A stretch of DNA of 64,000 nt from NCBI GenBank assembly GCA_964036275.1, contig OZ038435.1, positions 3,410,001-3,474,000 of the forward strand. The letters run 5' to 3'. The position numbers and the translations under genes were made by a program. The notes beneath the pieces were generated by a model. The model made no database searches. It was not told the DNA's origin and was given only the letters and a program-made list of their open reading frames with translations. The stretch comes from Litoditis marina (taxonomy: Eukaryota > Nematoda > Chromadorea > Rhabditida > Rhabditidae). Positions 1 to 12,300 of the stretch are shown here, piece by piece (positions within the stretch are counted from its first letter, which is position 1; every line of letters starts with the position of its first letter).

Positions 1-346
1 TAAAACTGCACTTGTTTTAAGTGTAGCTGACTTTACAAATTAGTAGTACTTATTCTCGCCTGTTTTTAGTTAGGCGTTTTGAGTATTAGTAGTAATTTAA
101 CATAAGCCCTGACATAGTATATGTTCTCATTAATCTCTCCTTCCTCTCTCTCTCTATCTCTCGGTGTTCAGTCAGTTACGGTCAGTTGGCACGCGTCTCC
201 AAGATTTGAGGATATACCTCAGGGCTCAGTATAAACATGCGTCACGAAAAAGCAACACGTTTTGCTTCTTTTCGCGATTTCAACTAGTTTGGGCACACGT
301 TTTTTTCCCTCATTACAACTTGTAACATTGATGATTTATTTTGCAG
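1..346 (+). other. intron of copy A (window edge)
   Basis: By comparison with copy B (intron 28222-28686), this stretch is intronic sequence before the first visible exon of copy A. It contains a short CT-rich run near 140-165 and ends in a ttttgcag acceptor. No exon or other gene was recognised. Confidence 0.55.
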
Positions 347-3300
347 GTGTCGTTCGAAGATGATAGCAGTTGTTGGGCGATAATGAGCCGGATCATTCTG
401 ATGCAGGCTGGCATAATGGCCGGACCATTCTATGAATATTTCCCGGACCATATGAAGGAATACAACTATGACGTCATCGAGAGGGCATTGGCCAGCAGTC
501 CAGAATGGGGAATCTACCCTCTTCAGTTGGCAGCTATCTACGAGTATGTTCATACGTCAGTAATTACGTCCGAGTAGGCGCGAAAGTTCGAAAATATGTT
601 ATTTTTTATTAAGATTGTGGAAATTAGACGACTCTTGATGGAAAAGTATGGTGTTTCACGTTTTTGAATCGGAAAACGGGTTACATTCTGTAGAATAGTC
701 GCACCTTACTGTAGTAAGATTGGAAAAGTATTGTTCCGGTCATTCCCACTGAGACCCGGCAACGTGCCAACAAAATTTCCAGGCTGCATTTCACCATGTT
801 AATGTTTTCCAAAACTCTTTAAAAAAATCCGCTCGGAGAGACGATTGAATGAGCATGTTGAACTCATATTCTTATAGTTACGCTGTGCGAACTGACCTGC
901 GCTCTCGTTCTGCCTGTCTGAATATATTCGAACGATTCTTCCCCCTCAAGGACATATTGGCTACGGTTCGTTTATTTGTTTTTGTTATTTGGACTCCAAG
1001 CCACTGTATCATCTATCTATTCTATGAGGGGCGGAGTATGGGGGCAGTCTTTCTGATCAACACACTCTCACGTACTGGAAGTTATCAACGACCGCTCGCT
1101 CAGCATCGTTCAATCGATTCAACCTCTCGTTGTCTTTGTCGCGGAAATTAACACGATATATCTGTGTTCGAAGATAAAATCTATATTACAGTATAATGAC
1201 ATTATACTGTAATATAGATTTTATCTTCGAACACAGATATATCGTGTTAATTTGGCAGTCGGCCTTGAATTCGAATTAGTTGCGACCAGACACTGTTGGT
1301 TATTGTGTGTTTTTATTCCAGGTCCGTCATGCTCTCTCGGAAGCGACTGTGGATAAACCAGTCTGCGTGGTGATGGAGTCCGAAGTCAAAGAGTCGGTTG
1401 ATTCATCCTTCCTACAGTATTTTCTAGAATACTCAAATACTGGTGGAAGTAGTGTGAACGTGTGTAACCTGTAAAAGAAGTATGGTACTCACAGTGTATG
1501 GGTCAGCGCCACTTACCGACAGTGTATGGTTCAGCGCCACTTATTGGGAGTATTTTAGTTAAGCTCGGAGCTCGTTCTACCACCGCAGGCGCCAGCTATC
1601 TGGATACTTGACGAATGAATGGTATAGTTCGCACCATTCCTACTGAGGCTCCTACACTTTTTCTTATTACAATTGTGTAATTTAAACGCTACCAAAAATT
1701 CGTATTCCCACTTTAGGAGTCTTAGTGGGAATGAAATAGACTATAGCATTAGGTGCAAACGCTCTCACTCATGACTGATTTCCGAGGGCACGTTCTTTCA
1801 TCTGACAGCACTTGCTACACTGGTGACCTAGAACACATTGCCTGTGAGTGCACAGATCACACTCATATGCCAGTAAAGTCTGACTATTAGACAGAAAATA
1901 AGTCCGTTTGGGGATTTAAATACACGAATCTTTAGAGGTATGCAAGAAATATAAACCAGTTTTCCTAATTTTGGTGAAAAGATTCGGTAGTTTTTTTTCA
2001 ACTACTGGGATAAAAGTACTGGTGTGAGATCAAACTACAACGCATATTCGGTGTTTCGGTCATGATATAGATATAGATTGGAAATATTACAGGTATACAT
2101 CGGGAAAACGTACGGCGACAGCAGAACAACTCGAGGAGTTGCAGAAGTGGACGAATGACACTAGGCCGCAGACCGTGACAGTACAGAAAGAAGGTCCATT
2201 CGAGGTGGATTATTTTCTTCGTTCTCTATCTGTTTTTATATTCATATTCTATTCATTCAAACGCAAATCTTGACCCAAGATTAAACATGAAGACACACTA
2301 CATGCAAAAATAACGCGTCGAATAGAATGGAACCCCTTTGCTAGAAGCAACAGGCTCTCGCCCCACATGAGCCGGGCACGCATGAGATTTGAGGATTTGA
2401 GCTGGCAATAAAGCTCACTCATGCCTATCCATGTCCTCTACGGAGAGTCCTTCTACGGTTGATATTATGTAGTTTTAATTGATTCTAAATGAAAAATGAA
2501 TATTTTTTCACTATATACGATAACCAAATAAATGATTATAATAGAAGTTATTGGTGGTAGGATTTTCATTGAACATTTTCTTGTATATTCAGAAATGTTT
2601 ACTGAGTAGTAAGTTATTTGTTGTTCGGTCAGTTTAGTGAAATGTTTTTTCACGTTACAGGTGCTGAGCGAATGTCCCTATTCCCATAAGTTCCATTCTG
2701 CTTCATCGGGAGAGGGTGGGGTGGGTCGGGCCTTCTACACGGCAGTTCGGAAGGAATATCGTCTACTCAGGGAACACATCCCCGAGGGAATACTCGTGCG
2801 AGCATACGAGGACAGGTACGTCAACTAGTGTCCCCGTTCCCATAAGTTCCATTCTGCTTCATCGGGAGAGGGTGGGGTGGGTCGGGCCTTCTACACGGCA
2901 GTTCGGAAGGAACATCGTATACTCAGGGAACACATCCCCGAGGGAATACACGTGCGAGCATACGAGGACAGGTACGTCAACTAGTGTCCCCGTTCCCATA
3001 AGTTCCATTCTTTTCATCGGGAGAGGGTGGGTGGGTCGGGCCTTCTACACGGCAGTTCGGAAAGAACATCGCCTACTCAGGGAACACATCCCCGAGGGAA
3101 TACACGTGCGAGCATACGAGGACAGGTACGTCGACTAGTGTCCCCGTTCCCATAAGTTCCATTCTGTTTCATCGGGAGAGGGTGGGGTGGGTCGGGCCTT
3201 CTACACGGCAGTTCGGAAGGAACATCGTCTACTCAGGGAACACATGCCTGAGGGAATACACATGCGAGCATACGAGGACAGGTACGTCAACTAGTGTCCC

Positions 3301-6300
3301 CGTTCCCATAAGTTCCATTCTGTTTCATCGGGAGAGGGTGGGGTGGGTCGGGCCTTCTACACGGCAGTTCGGAAGGAACATCGTCTACTCAGGGAACACA
3401 TCCCCGAGGGAATACACGTGCGAGCATACGAGGACAGGTACGTCAACTAGTGTCCCCGTTCCCATAAGTTCCATTCTGCTTCATCGGGAGAGGGTGGGGT
3501 GGGTCGGGCCTTCTACACGGCAGTTCGGAAGGAACATCGTATACTCAGGGAACACATCCCCGAGGGAATACACGTGCGAGCATACGAGGACAGGTACGTC
3601 AACTAGTGTCCCCGTTCCCATAAGTTCCATTCTGTTTCATCGGGAGAGGGTGGGGTGGGTCGGGCCTTCTACACGGCAGTTCGGAAGGAACATCGTCTAC
3701 TCAGGGAACACATGCCCGAGGGAATACACGTGCGAGCATACGAGGACAGGTACGTCAACTAGTGTCCCCGTTCCCATAAGTTCCATTCTGTTTCATCGGG
3801 AGAGGGTGGGGTGGGTCGGGCCTTCTACACGGCAGTTCGGAAGGAACATCGTCTACTCAGGGAACACATGCCCGAGGGAATACACGTGCGAGCATACGAG
3901 GACAGGTACGTCAACTAGTGTCCCCGTTCCCATAAGTTCCATTCTGTTTCATCGGGAGAGGGTGGGGTGGGTCGGGCCTTCTACACGGCAGTTCGGAAGG
4001 AACATCGTCTACTCAGGGAACACATGCCTGAGGGAATACACATGCGAGCATACGAGGACAGGTACGTCAACTAGTGTCCCCGTTCCCATAAGTTCCATTC
4101 TGTTTCATCGGGAGAGGGTGGGGTGGGTCGGGCCTTCTACACGGCAGTTCGGAAGGAACATCGTCTACTCAGGGAACACATGCCCGAGGGAATACACGTG
4201 CGAGCATACGAGGACAGGTACGTCAACTAGTGTTCCCGTTCCCATAAGTTCCATTCTGCTTCATCGGGAGAGGGTGGGGTGGGTCGGGCCTTCTACACGG
4301 CAGTTGGAAGGAACATCGTCTACTCAGGGAACACATGCCCGAGGGAATACACGTGCGAGCATACGAGGACAGGTACGTCAACTAGTGTCCCCGTTCCCAT
4401 AAGTTCCATTCTGCTTCATCGGGAGAGGGTGGGGTGGGTCGGGCCTTCTACACGGCAGTTCGGAAGGAGCATCGTCTACTCAGGGAACACATGCCCGAGG
4501 GAATACACGTGCGAGCATACGAGGACAGGTACGTCAACTAGTGTCCCCGTTCCCATAAGTTCCATTCTGCTTCATCGGGAGAGGGTGGGGTGGGTCGGGC
4601 CTTCTACACGGCAGTTCGGAAGGAACATCGTCTACTCAGGGAACACATGCCCGAGGGAATACACGTGCGAGCATACGAGGACAGGTACGTCAACTAGTGT
4701 CCCCGTTCCCATAAGTTCCATTCTGCTTCATCGGGAGAGGGTGGGGTGGGTCGGGCCTTCTACACGGCAGTTCGGAAGGAACATCGTCTACTCAGGGAAC
4801 ACATCCCCGAGGGAATACACGTGCGAGCATACGAGGACAGGTACGTCAACTAGTGTCCCCGTTCCCATAAGTTTCATTCTGTTTCATCGGGAGAGGGTGG
4901 GGTGGGTCGGGCCTTCTACACGGCAGTTCGGAAGGAACATCGTCTACTCAGGGAACACATCCCCGAGGGAATACACGTGCGAGCATACGAGGACAGATAC
5001 GTCAACTAGTGTCCCCGTTCCCATAAGTTCCATTCTGCTTCATCGGGAGAGGGTGGGGTGGGTCGGGCCTTCTACACGGCAGTTCGGAAGGAACATCGTC
5101 TACTCAGGGAACACATGCCTGAGGGAATACACATGCGAGCATACGAGGACAGGTACGTCAACTAGTGTCCCCGTTCCCATAAGTTCCATTCTGTTTCATC
5201 GGGAGAGGGTGGGGTGGGTCGGGCCTTCTACACGGCAGTTCGGAAGGAACATCGTCTACTCAGGGAACACATCCCCGAGAGAATACACGTGCGAGCATAC
5301 GAGGACAGGTACGTCAACTAGTGTCCCCGTTCCCATAAGTTCCATTCTGTTTCATCGGGAGAGGGTGGGGTGGGTCGGGCCTTCTACACGGCAGTTCGGA
5401 AGGAACATCGTCTACTCAGGAAACACATCCGCGAGGGAATACACGTGCGAGCATACGAGGACAGGTACGTCAACTAGTGTCCCCGTTCCCATAAGTTCCA
5501 TTCTGTTTCATCGGGAGAGGGTGGGTGGGTCGGGCCTTCTACACGGCAGTTCGGAAGGAACATCGCCTACTCAGGGAACACATCCCCGAGGGAATACACG
5601 TGCGAGCATACGAGGACAGGTACGTCGACTAGTGTCCTCGTTCCCATAAGTTCCATTCTGTTTCATCGGGAGAGGGTGGGGTGGGTCGGGCCTTCTACAC
5701 GGCAGTTCGGAAGGAACATCGTCTACTCAGGGAACACATCCCCGAGGGAATTCACGTGCGAGCATACGAGGACAGGTACGTCAACTAGTGTCCCCGTTCC
5801 CATAAGTTCCATTCTGCTTCATCGGGAGAGGGTGGGGTGGGTCGGGCCTTCTACACGGCAGTTCGGAAGGAACATCGTCTACTCAGGGAACACATGCCCG
5901 AGGGAATACACGTGCGAGCATACGAGGACAGGTACGTCAACTAGTGTCCCCGTTCCCATAAGTTCCATTCTGCTTCATCGGGAGAGGGTGGGGTGGGTCG
6001 GGCCTTCTACACGGCAGTTCGGAAGGAGCATCGTCTACTCAGGGAACACATGCCCGAGGGAATACACGTGCGAGCATACGAGGACAGGTACGTCAACTAG
6101 TGTCCCCGTTCCCATAAGTTCCATTCTGTTTCATCGGGAGAGGGTGGGGTGGGTCGGGCCTTCTACACGGCAGTTCGGAAGGAACATCGTCTACTCAGGG
6201 AACACATGCCCGAGGGAATACACGTGCGAGCATACGAGGACAGGTACGTCAACTAGTGTCCCCGTTCCCATACGTTCCATTCTGTTTCATCGGGAGAGGG

Positions 6301-9300
6301 TGGGGTGGGTCGGGCCTTCTACACGGCAGTTCGGAAGGAACATCGTCTACTCAGGGAACACATGCCCGAGGGAATACACGTGCGAGCATACGAGGACAGG
6401 TACGTCAACTAGTGTCCCCGTTCCCATAAGTTCCATTCTGTTTCATCGGGAGAGGGTGGGGTGGGTCGGGCCTTCTACACGGCAGTTCGGAAGGAACATC
6501 GTCTACTCAGGGAACACATGCCCGAGGGAATACACATGCGAGCATACGAGGACAGGTACGTCAACTAGTGTCCCCGTTCCCATAAGTTCCATTCTGTTTC
6601 ATCGGGAGAGGGTGGGGTGGGTCGGGCCTTCTACACGGCAGTTCGGAAGGAACATCGTCTACTCAGGGAACACATGCCCGAGGGAATACACGTGCGAGCA
6701 TACGAGGACAGGTACGTCAACTAGTGTCCCCGTTCCCATAAGTTCCATTCTGTTTCATCGGGAGAGGGTGGGGTGGGTCGGGCCTTCTACACGGCAGTTC
6801 GGAAGGAACATCGTCTACTCAGGGAACACATGCCCGAGGGAATACACGTGCGAGCATACGAGGACAGGTACGTCAACTAGTGTCCCCGTTCCCATAAGTT
6901 CCATTCTGCTTCATCGGGAGAGGGTGGGGTGGGTCGGGCCTTCTACACGGCAGTTCGGAAGGAACATCGTCTACTCAGGGAACACATGCCCGAGGGAATA
7001 CACGTGCGAGCATACGAGGACAGGTACGTCAACTAGTGTCCCCGTTCCCATAAGTTCCATTCTGCTTCATCGGGAGAGGGTGGGGTGGGTCGGGCCTTCT
7101 ACACGGCAGTTCGGAAGGAGCATCGTCTACTCAGGGAACACATGCCCGAGGGAATACACGTGCGAGCATACGAGGACAGGTACGTCAACTAGTGTCCCCG
7201 TTCCCATAAGTTCCATTCTGCTTCATCGGGAGAGGGTGGGGTGGGTCGGGCCTTCTACACGGCAGTTCGGAAGGAGCATCGTCTACTCAGGGAACACATG
7301 CCCGAGGGAATACACGTGCGAGCATACGAGGACAGGTACGTCAACTAGTGTCCCCGTTCCCATAAGTTCCATTCTGTTTCATCGGGAGAGGGTGGGGTGG
7401 GTCGGGCCTTCTACACGGCAGTTCGGAAGGAACATCGTCTACTCAGGGAACACATGCCCGAGGGAATACACGTGCGAGCATACGAGGACAGGTACGTCAA
7501 CTAGTGTCCCCGTTCCCATAAGTTCCATTCTGTTTCATCGGGAGAGGGTGGGGTGGGTCGGGCCTTCTACACGGCAGTTCGGAAGGAACATCGTCTACTC
7601 AGGGAACACATGCCCGAGGGAATACACGTGCGAGCATACGAGGACAGGTACGTCAACTAGTGTCCCCGTTCCCATAAGTTCCATTCTGTTTCATCGGGAG
7701 AGGGTGGGGTGGGTCGGGCCTTCTACACGGCAGTTCGGAAGGAACATCGTCTACTCAGGGAACACATGCCCGAGGGAATACACGTGCGAGCATACGAGGA
7801 CAGGTACGTCAACTAGTGTCCCCGTTCCCATAAGTTCCATTCTGTTTCATCGGGAGAGGGTGGGGTGGGTCGGGCCTTCTACACGGCAGTTCGGAAGGAA
7901 CATCGTCTACTCAGGGAACACATGCCCGAGGGAATACACGTGCGAGCATACGAGGACAGGTACGTCAACTAGTGTCCCCGTTCCCATAAGTTCCATTCTG
8001 CTTCATCGGGAGAGGGTGGGGTGGGTCGGGCCTTCTACACGGCAGTTCGGAAGGAACATCGTCTACTCAGGGAACACATGCCCGAGGGAATACACGTGCG
8101 AGCATACGAGGACAGGTACGTCAACTAGTGTCCCCGTTCCCATAAGTTCCATTCTGCTTCATCGGGAGAGGGTGGGGTGGGTCGGGCCTTCTACACGGCA
8201 GTTCGGAAGGAGCATCGTCTACTCAGGGAACACATGCCCGAGGGAATACACGTGCGAGCATACGAGGACAGGTACGTCAACTAGTGTCCCCGTTCCCATA
8301 AGTTCCATTCTGCTTCATCGGGAGAGGGTGGGGTGGGTCGGGCCTTCTACACGGCAGTTCGGAAGGAGCATCGTCTACTCAGGGAACACATGCCCGAGGG
8401 AATACACGTGCGAGCATACGAGGACAGGTACGTCAACTAGTGTCCCCGTTCCCATAAGTTCCATTCTGTTTCATCGGGAGAGGGTGGGGTGGGTCGGGCC
8501 TTCTACACGGCAGTTCGGAAGGAACATCGTCTACTCAGGGAACACATGCCCGAGGGAATACACGTGCGAGCATACGAGGACAGGTACGTCAACTAGTGTC
8601 CCCGTTCCCATAAGTTCCATTCTGCTTCATCGGGAGAGGGTGGGGTGGGTCGGGCCTTCTACACGGCAGTTCGGAAGGAGCATCGTCTACTCAGGGAACA
8701 CATGCCCGAGGGAATACACGTGCGAGCATACGAGGACAGGTACGTCAACTAGTGTCCCCGTTCCCATAAGTTCCATTCTGTTTCATCGGGAGAGGGTGGG
8801 GTGGGTCGGGCCTTCTACACGGCAGTTCGGAAGGAACATCGTCTACTCAGGGAACACATGCCCGAGGGAATACACGTGCGAGCATACGAGGACAGGTACG
8901 TCAACTAGTGTCCCCGTTCCCATAAGTTCCATTCTGTTTCATCGGGAGAGGGTGGGGTGGGTCGGGCCTTCTACACGGCAGTTCGGAAGGAACATCGTCT
9001 ACTCAGGGAACACATGCCCGAGGGAATACACGTGCGAGCATACGAGGACAGGTACGTCAACTAGTGTCCCCGTTCCCATAAGTTCCATTCTGTTTCATCG
9101 GGAGAGGGTGGGGTGGGTCGGGCCTTCTACACGGCAGTTCGGAAGGAACATCGTCTACTCAGGGAACACATGCCCGAGGGAATACACGTGCGAGCATACG
9201 AGGACAGGTACGTCAACTAGTGTCCCCGTTCCCATAAGTTCCATTCTGTTTCATCGGGAGAGGGTGGGGTGGGTCGGGCCTTCTACACGGCAGTTCGGAA

Positions 9301-12300
9301 GGAACATCGTCTACTCAGGGAACACATGCCCGAGGGAATACACGTGCGAGCATACGAGGACAGGTACGTCAACTAGTGTCCCCGTTCCCATAAGTTCCAT
9401 TCTGCTTCATCGGGAGAGGGTGGGGTGGGTCGGGCCTTCTACACGGCAGTTCGGAAGGAACATCGTCTACTCAGGGAACACATGCCCGAGGGAATACACG
9501 TGCGAGCATACGAGGACAGGTACGTCAACTAGTGTCCCCGTTCCCATAAGTTCCATTCTGCTTCATCGGGAGAGGGTGGGGTGGGTCGGGCCTTCTACAC
9601 GGCAGTTCGGAAGGAGCATCGTCTACTCAGGGAACACATGCCCGAGGGAATACACGTGCGAGCATACGAGGACAGGTACGTCAACTAGTGTCCCCGTTCC
9701 CATAAGTTCCATTCTGCTTCATCGGGAGAGGGTGGGGTGGGTCGGGCCTTCTACACGGCAGTTCGGAAGGAGCATCGTCTACTCAGGGAACACATGCCCG
9801 AGGGAATACACGTGCGAGCATACGAGGACAGGTACGTCAACTAGTGTCCCCGTTCCCATAAGTTCCATTCTGCTTCATCGGGAGAGGGTGGGGTGGGTCG
9901 GGCCTTCTACACGGCAGTTCGGAAGGAGCATCGTCTACTCAGGGAACACATGCCCGAGGGAATACACGTGCGAGCATACGAGGACAGGTACGTCAACTAG
10001 TGTCCCCGTTCCCATAAGTTCCATTCTGCTTCATCGGGAGAGGGTGGGGTGGGTCGGGCCTTCTACACGGCAGTTCGGAAGGAACATCGTCTACTCAGGG
10101 AACACATGCCCGAGGGAATACACGTGCGAGCATACGAGGACAGGTACGTCAACTAGTGTCCCTGTTCCCATAAGTTCCATTCTGTTTCATCGGGAGAGGG
10201 TGGGGTGGGTCGGGCCTTCTACACGGCAGTTCGGAAGGAACATCGTCTACTCAGGGAACACATCCCCGAGGGAATTCACGTGCGAGCATACGATGACAGC
10301 TACATCTCCTTATTGGGTATCATTCATCGTAAAGACACCTTCTTCGTCACTGGTTCACACGTGATTATAGACGAACTTATGATAACTGTGGGGAACCTTG
10401 TTAAAGAAGGGGCATTATGTGATTATGTCTCATCAAAACGGGATTGTCAGTCCTGTAAAGGGTTCATGCAGGCTTGCCATTGTTTTCGAGGCCATCGGAT
10501 ATCCTTTCTCTGAAACAGGCTTAGTCATAAATTTGTAACTTGACACGCCCTTTTAATCAATCTTTCGTTTCCAGGACCGATTGTCTATCGTTTCTCATCA
10601 TCGGTCCGACAGGAACCCCGTACGAAGGCGTGCCGTTCATGTTCGATGTCAAGTTGCCGGAAACGTATCCGGAAAAACCACCAGAGGTGCGGTTAGCAAT
10701 AATAACATAATTATTCAGAGTTTAAGTTCCCAGTGGTGTATTCTTGTCGTTTTCTGCAAAGCGTTAGTTGTGGTTCGATAGGTCATAGATAACAGAAGTT
10801 TGTATTTGAATTTTATGTCAAAATGCACTGAAAATGTTTTTTTCTGCATACCTGACCAGAGAAGAATGCCGCATTCCGAAGAGAAACGAAAAAATCTAAA
10901 GTGATCGCTAGGATGTTGTCAGTCGTTTGATAAGGATACTGCTTCACATATCACACAAATTTCAGGTTCACTACGTTTCGTACTCCGCAGAACAGTTAAA
11001 CCCGAATTTGTACCTCTGTGGCAAGGTGTGCACCAGCTTGCTTGGAACATGGAGTGGAGAGGTAACTGAGAGCTATTTTTTGATGACCTTTATGACTGGT
11101 GTTAGCTGTAAACATTTCTTTCCACAACATGTTTCCTCGCATCTAGCTATGAGATTGGGTGAGAGGGAGAGAGATCAAAGGGAAATAATTGTGTAATGTT
11201 TCATGATTACATCACACTAGAACTGTTCTGGTTCTCACTGGAAGAATAGTACTTTGCGCTCGTTCCTCAAATATTTGATCCATTCGCCGGTTGTAAGTGG
11301 GTAGGTCCGGTCCCTGAAATACGCATGGATATTGTGGTCGATTCAGCAGCCCCCTTCAGGTATTATTGGTGTGCAAGGGTAATATCTATCTACTACTATC
11401 TATATGATTACAAATTTGGCAAACATCGGAGCTGTGTTTTATAGGGTGTGGAAACATGGAACGCGAAGAACTCCAATCTACTTCAAGTAATTCTGTCTAT
11501 CCAAGGTACGGCTTGACTTTTACAGCTGTTTATAGCTAAAACGTTGAAATGTGTTTTTTTTGTTTCTGGATAATTCTTCTACTTTCTGCGATAATTTGAT
11601 ATATTCTGTCGATAATTATAATATAAACCTTCTCAGCCCTGATTCTGGTGCGGGAGCCGTACTTCAATGAGGCCGGCTACGAGTCGCGCAAAGATCTGCC
11701 CGAATCTGGTCCCAACTCGAAGCGATACAACGAAACGGCTGCAGTCAACGCATTGGAATACCTCTGGAAGGTGGGTGGAACGTGGAGGATAGACAGAACC
11801 AGATGTTTATGTTTGTTAAAGATAAGATTGGGTTCACTACACTCAAAAACTGAAACTTTGAAAATGGAGTCAGACGAACAATTCTGGGGTATAACTAAAT
11901 GAATTAGTAATGTCAACGATGAATAAATCCAGATATCCTTCTTTTTATCATGGCACCATTTCGATATTTGTTGTGTTTCATACGTTTTACATGACTGGAG
12001 CTATAACTGTGGCATTGCCTTCAATTGGTAATACTGGTTCCAGGTGATCGGAGCGGATATATTCCCGTTCTCGGATGTTATTCACAAACACGTGGTCTGC
12101 ACGTGGTCTGGGTGAGGTTTATTTTATTACTACCTGGACAAAGTAAGGTCTGACTGTTCGACAAAACTGAGTCCGTTTAAAGATTGGAACACGTGTAAAT
12201 TAATGAATTTTTATCAAAAATCTACAAATTCTTCCGTTTTCGGAGATAAGGTAGTTCGTTTTCCTGCTAATTCTGACTCTTCCGACAAGTTTAAAGGGGT

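Noticed and set aside
3182..5649. 406- and 456-codon ORFs in the array
   Set aside because: Same non-exon frame, broken only where single-base deletions occur; artefacts of the repeat.
2673..10300. CRISPR-like regular repeat array
   Set aside because: There are no unique spacers; the whole 156-bp unit is repeated and derives from a coding exon of a eukaryotic gene.
5676..10364. 1562-codon ORF as a real structural repeat protein
   Set aside because: It is in a different frame from the UBC exon, starts inside a repeat unit without its own start context, and follows from a stop-free frame in a unit divisible by 3.
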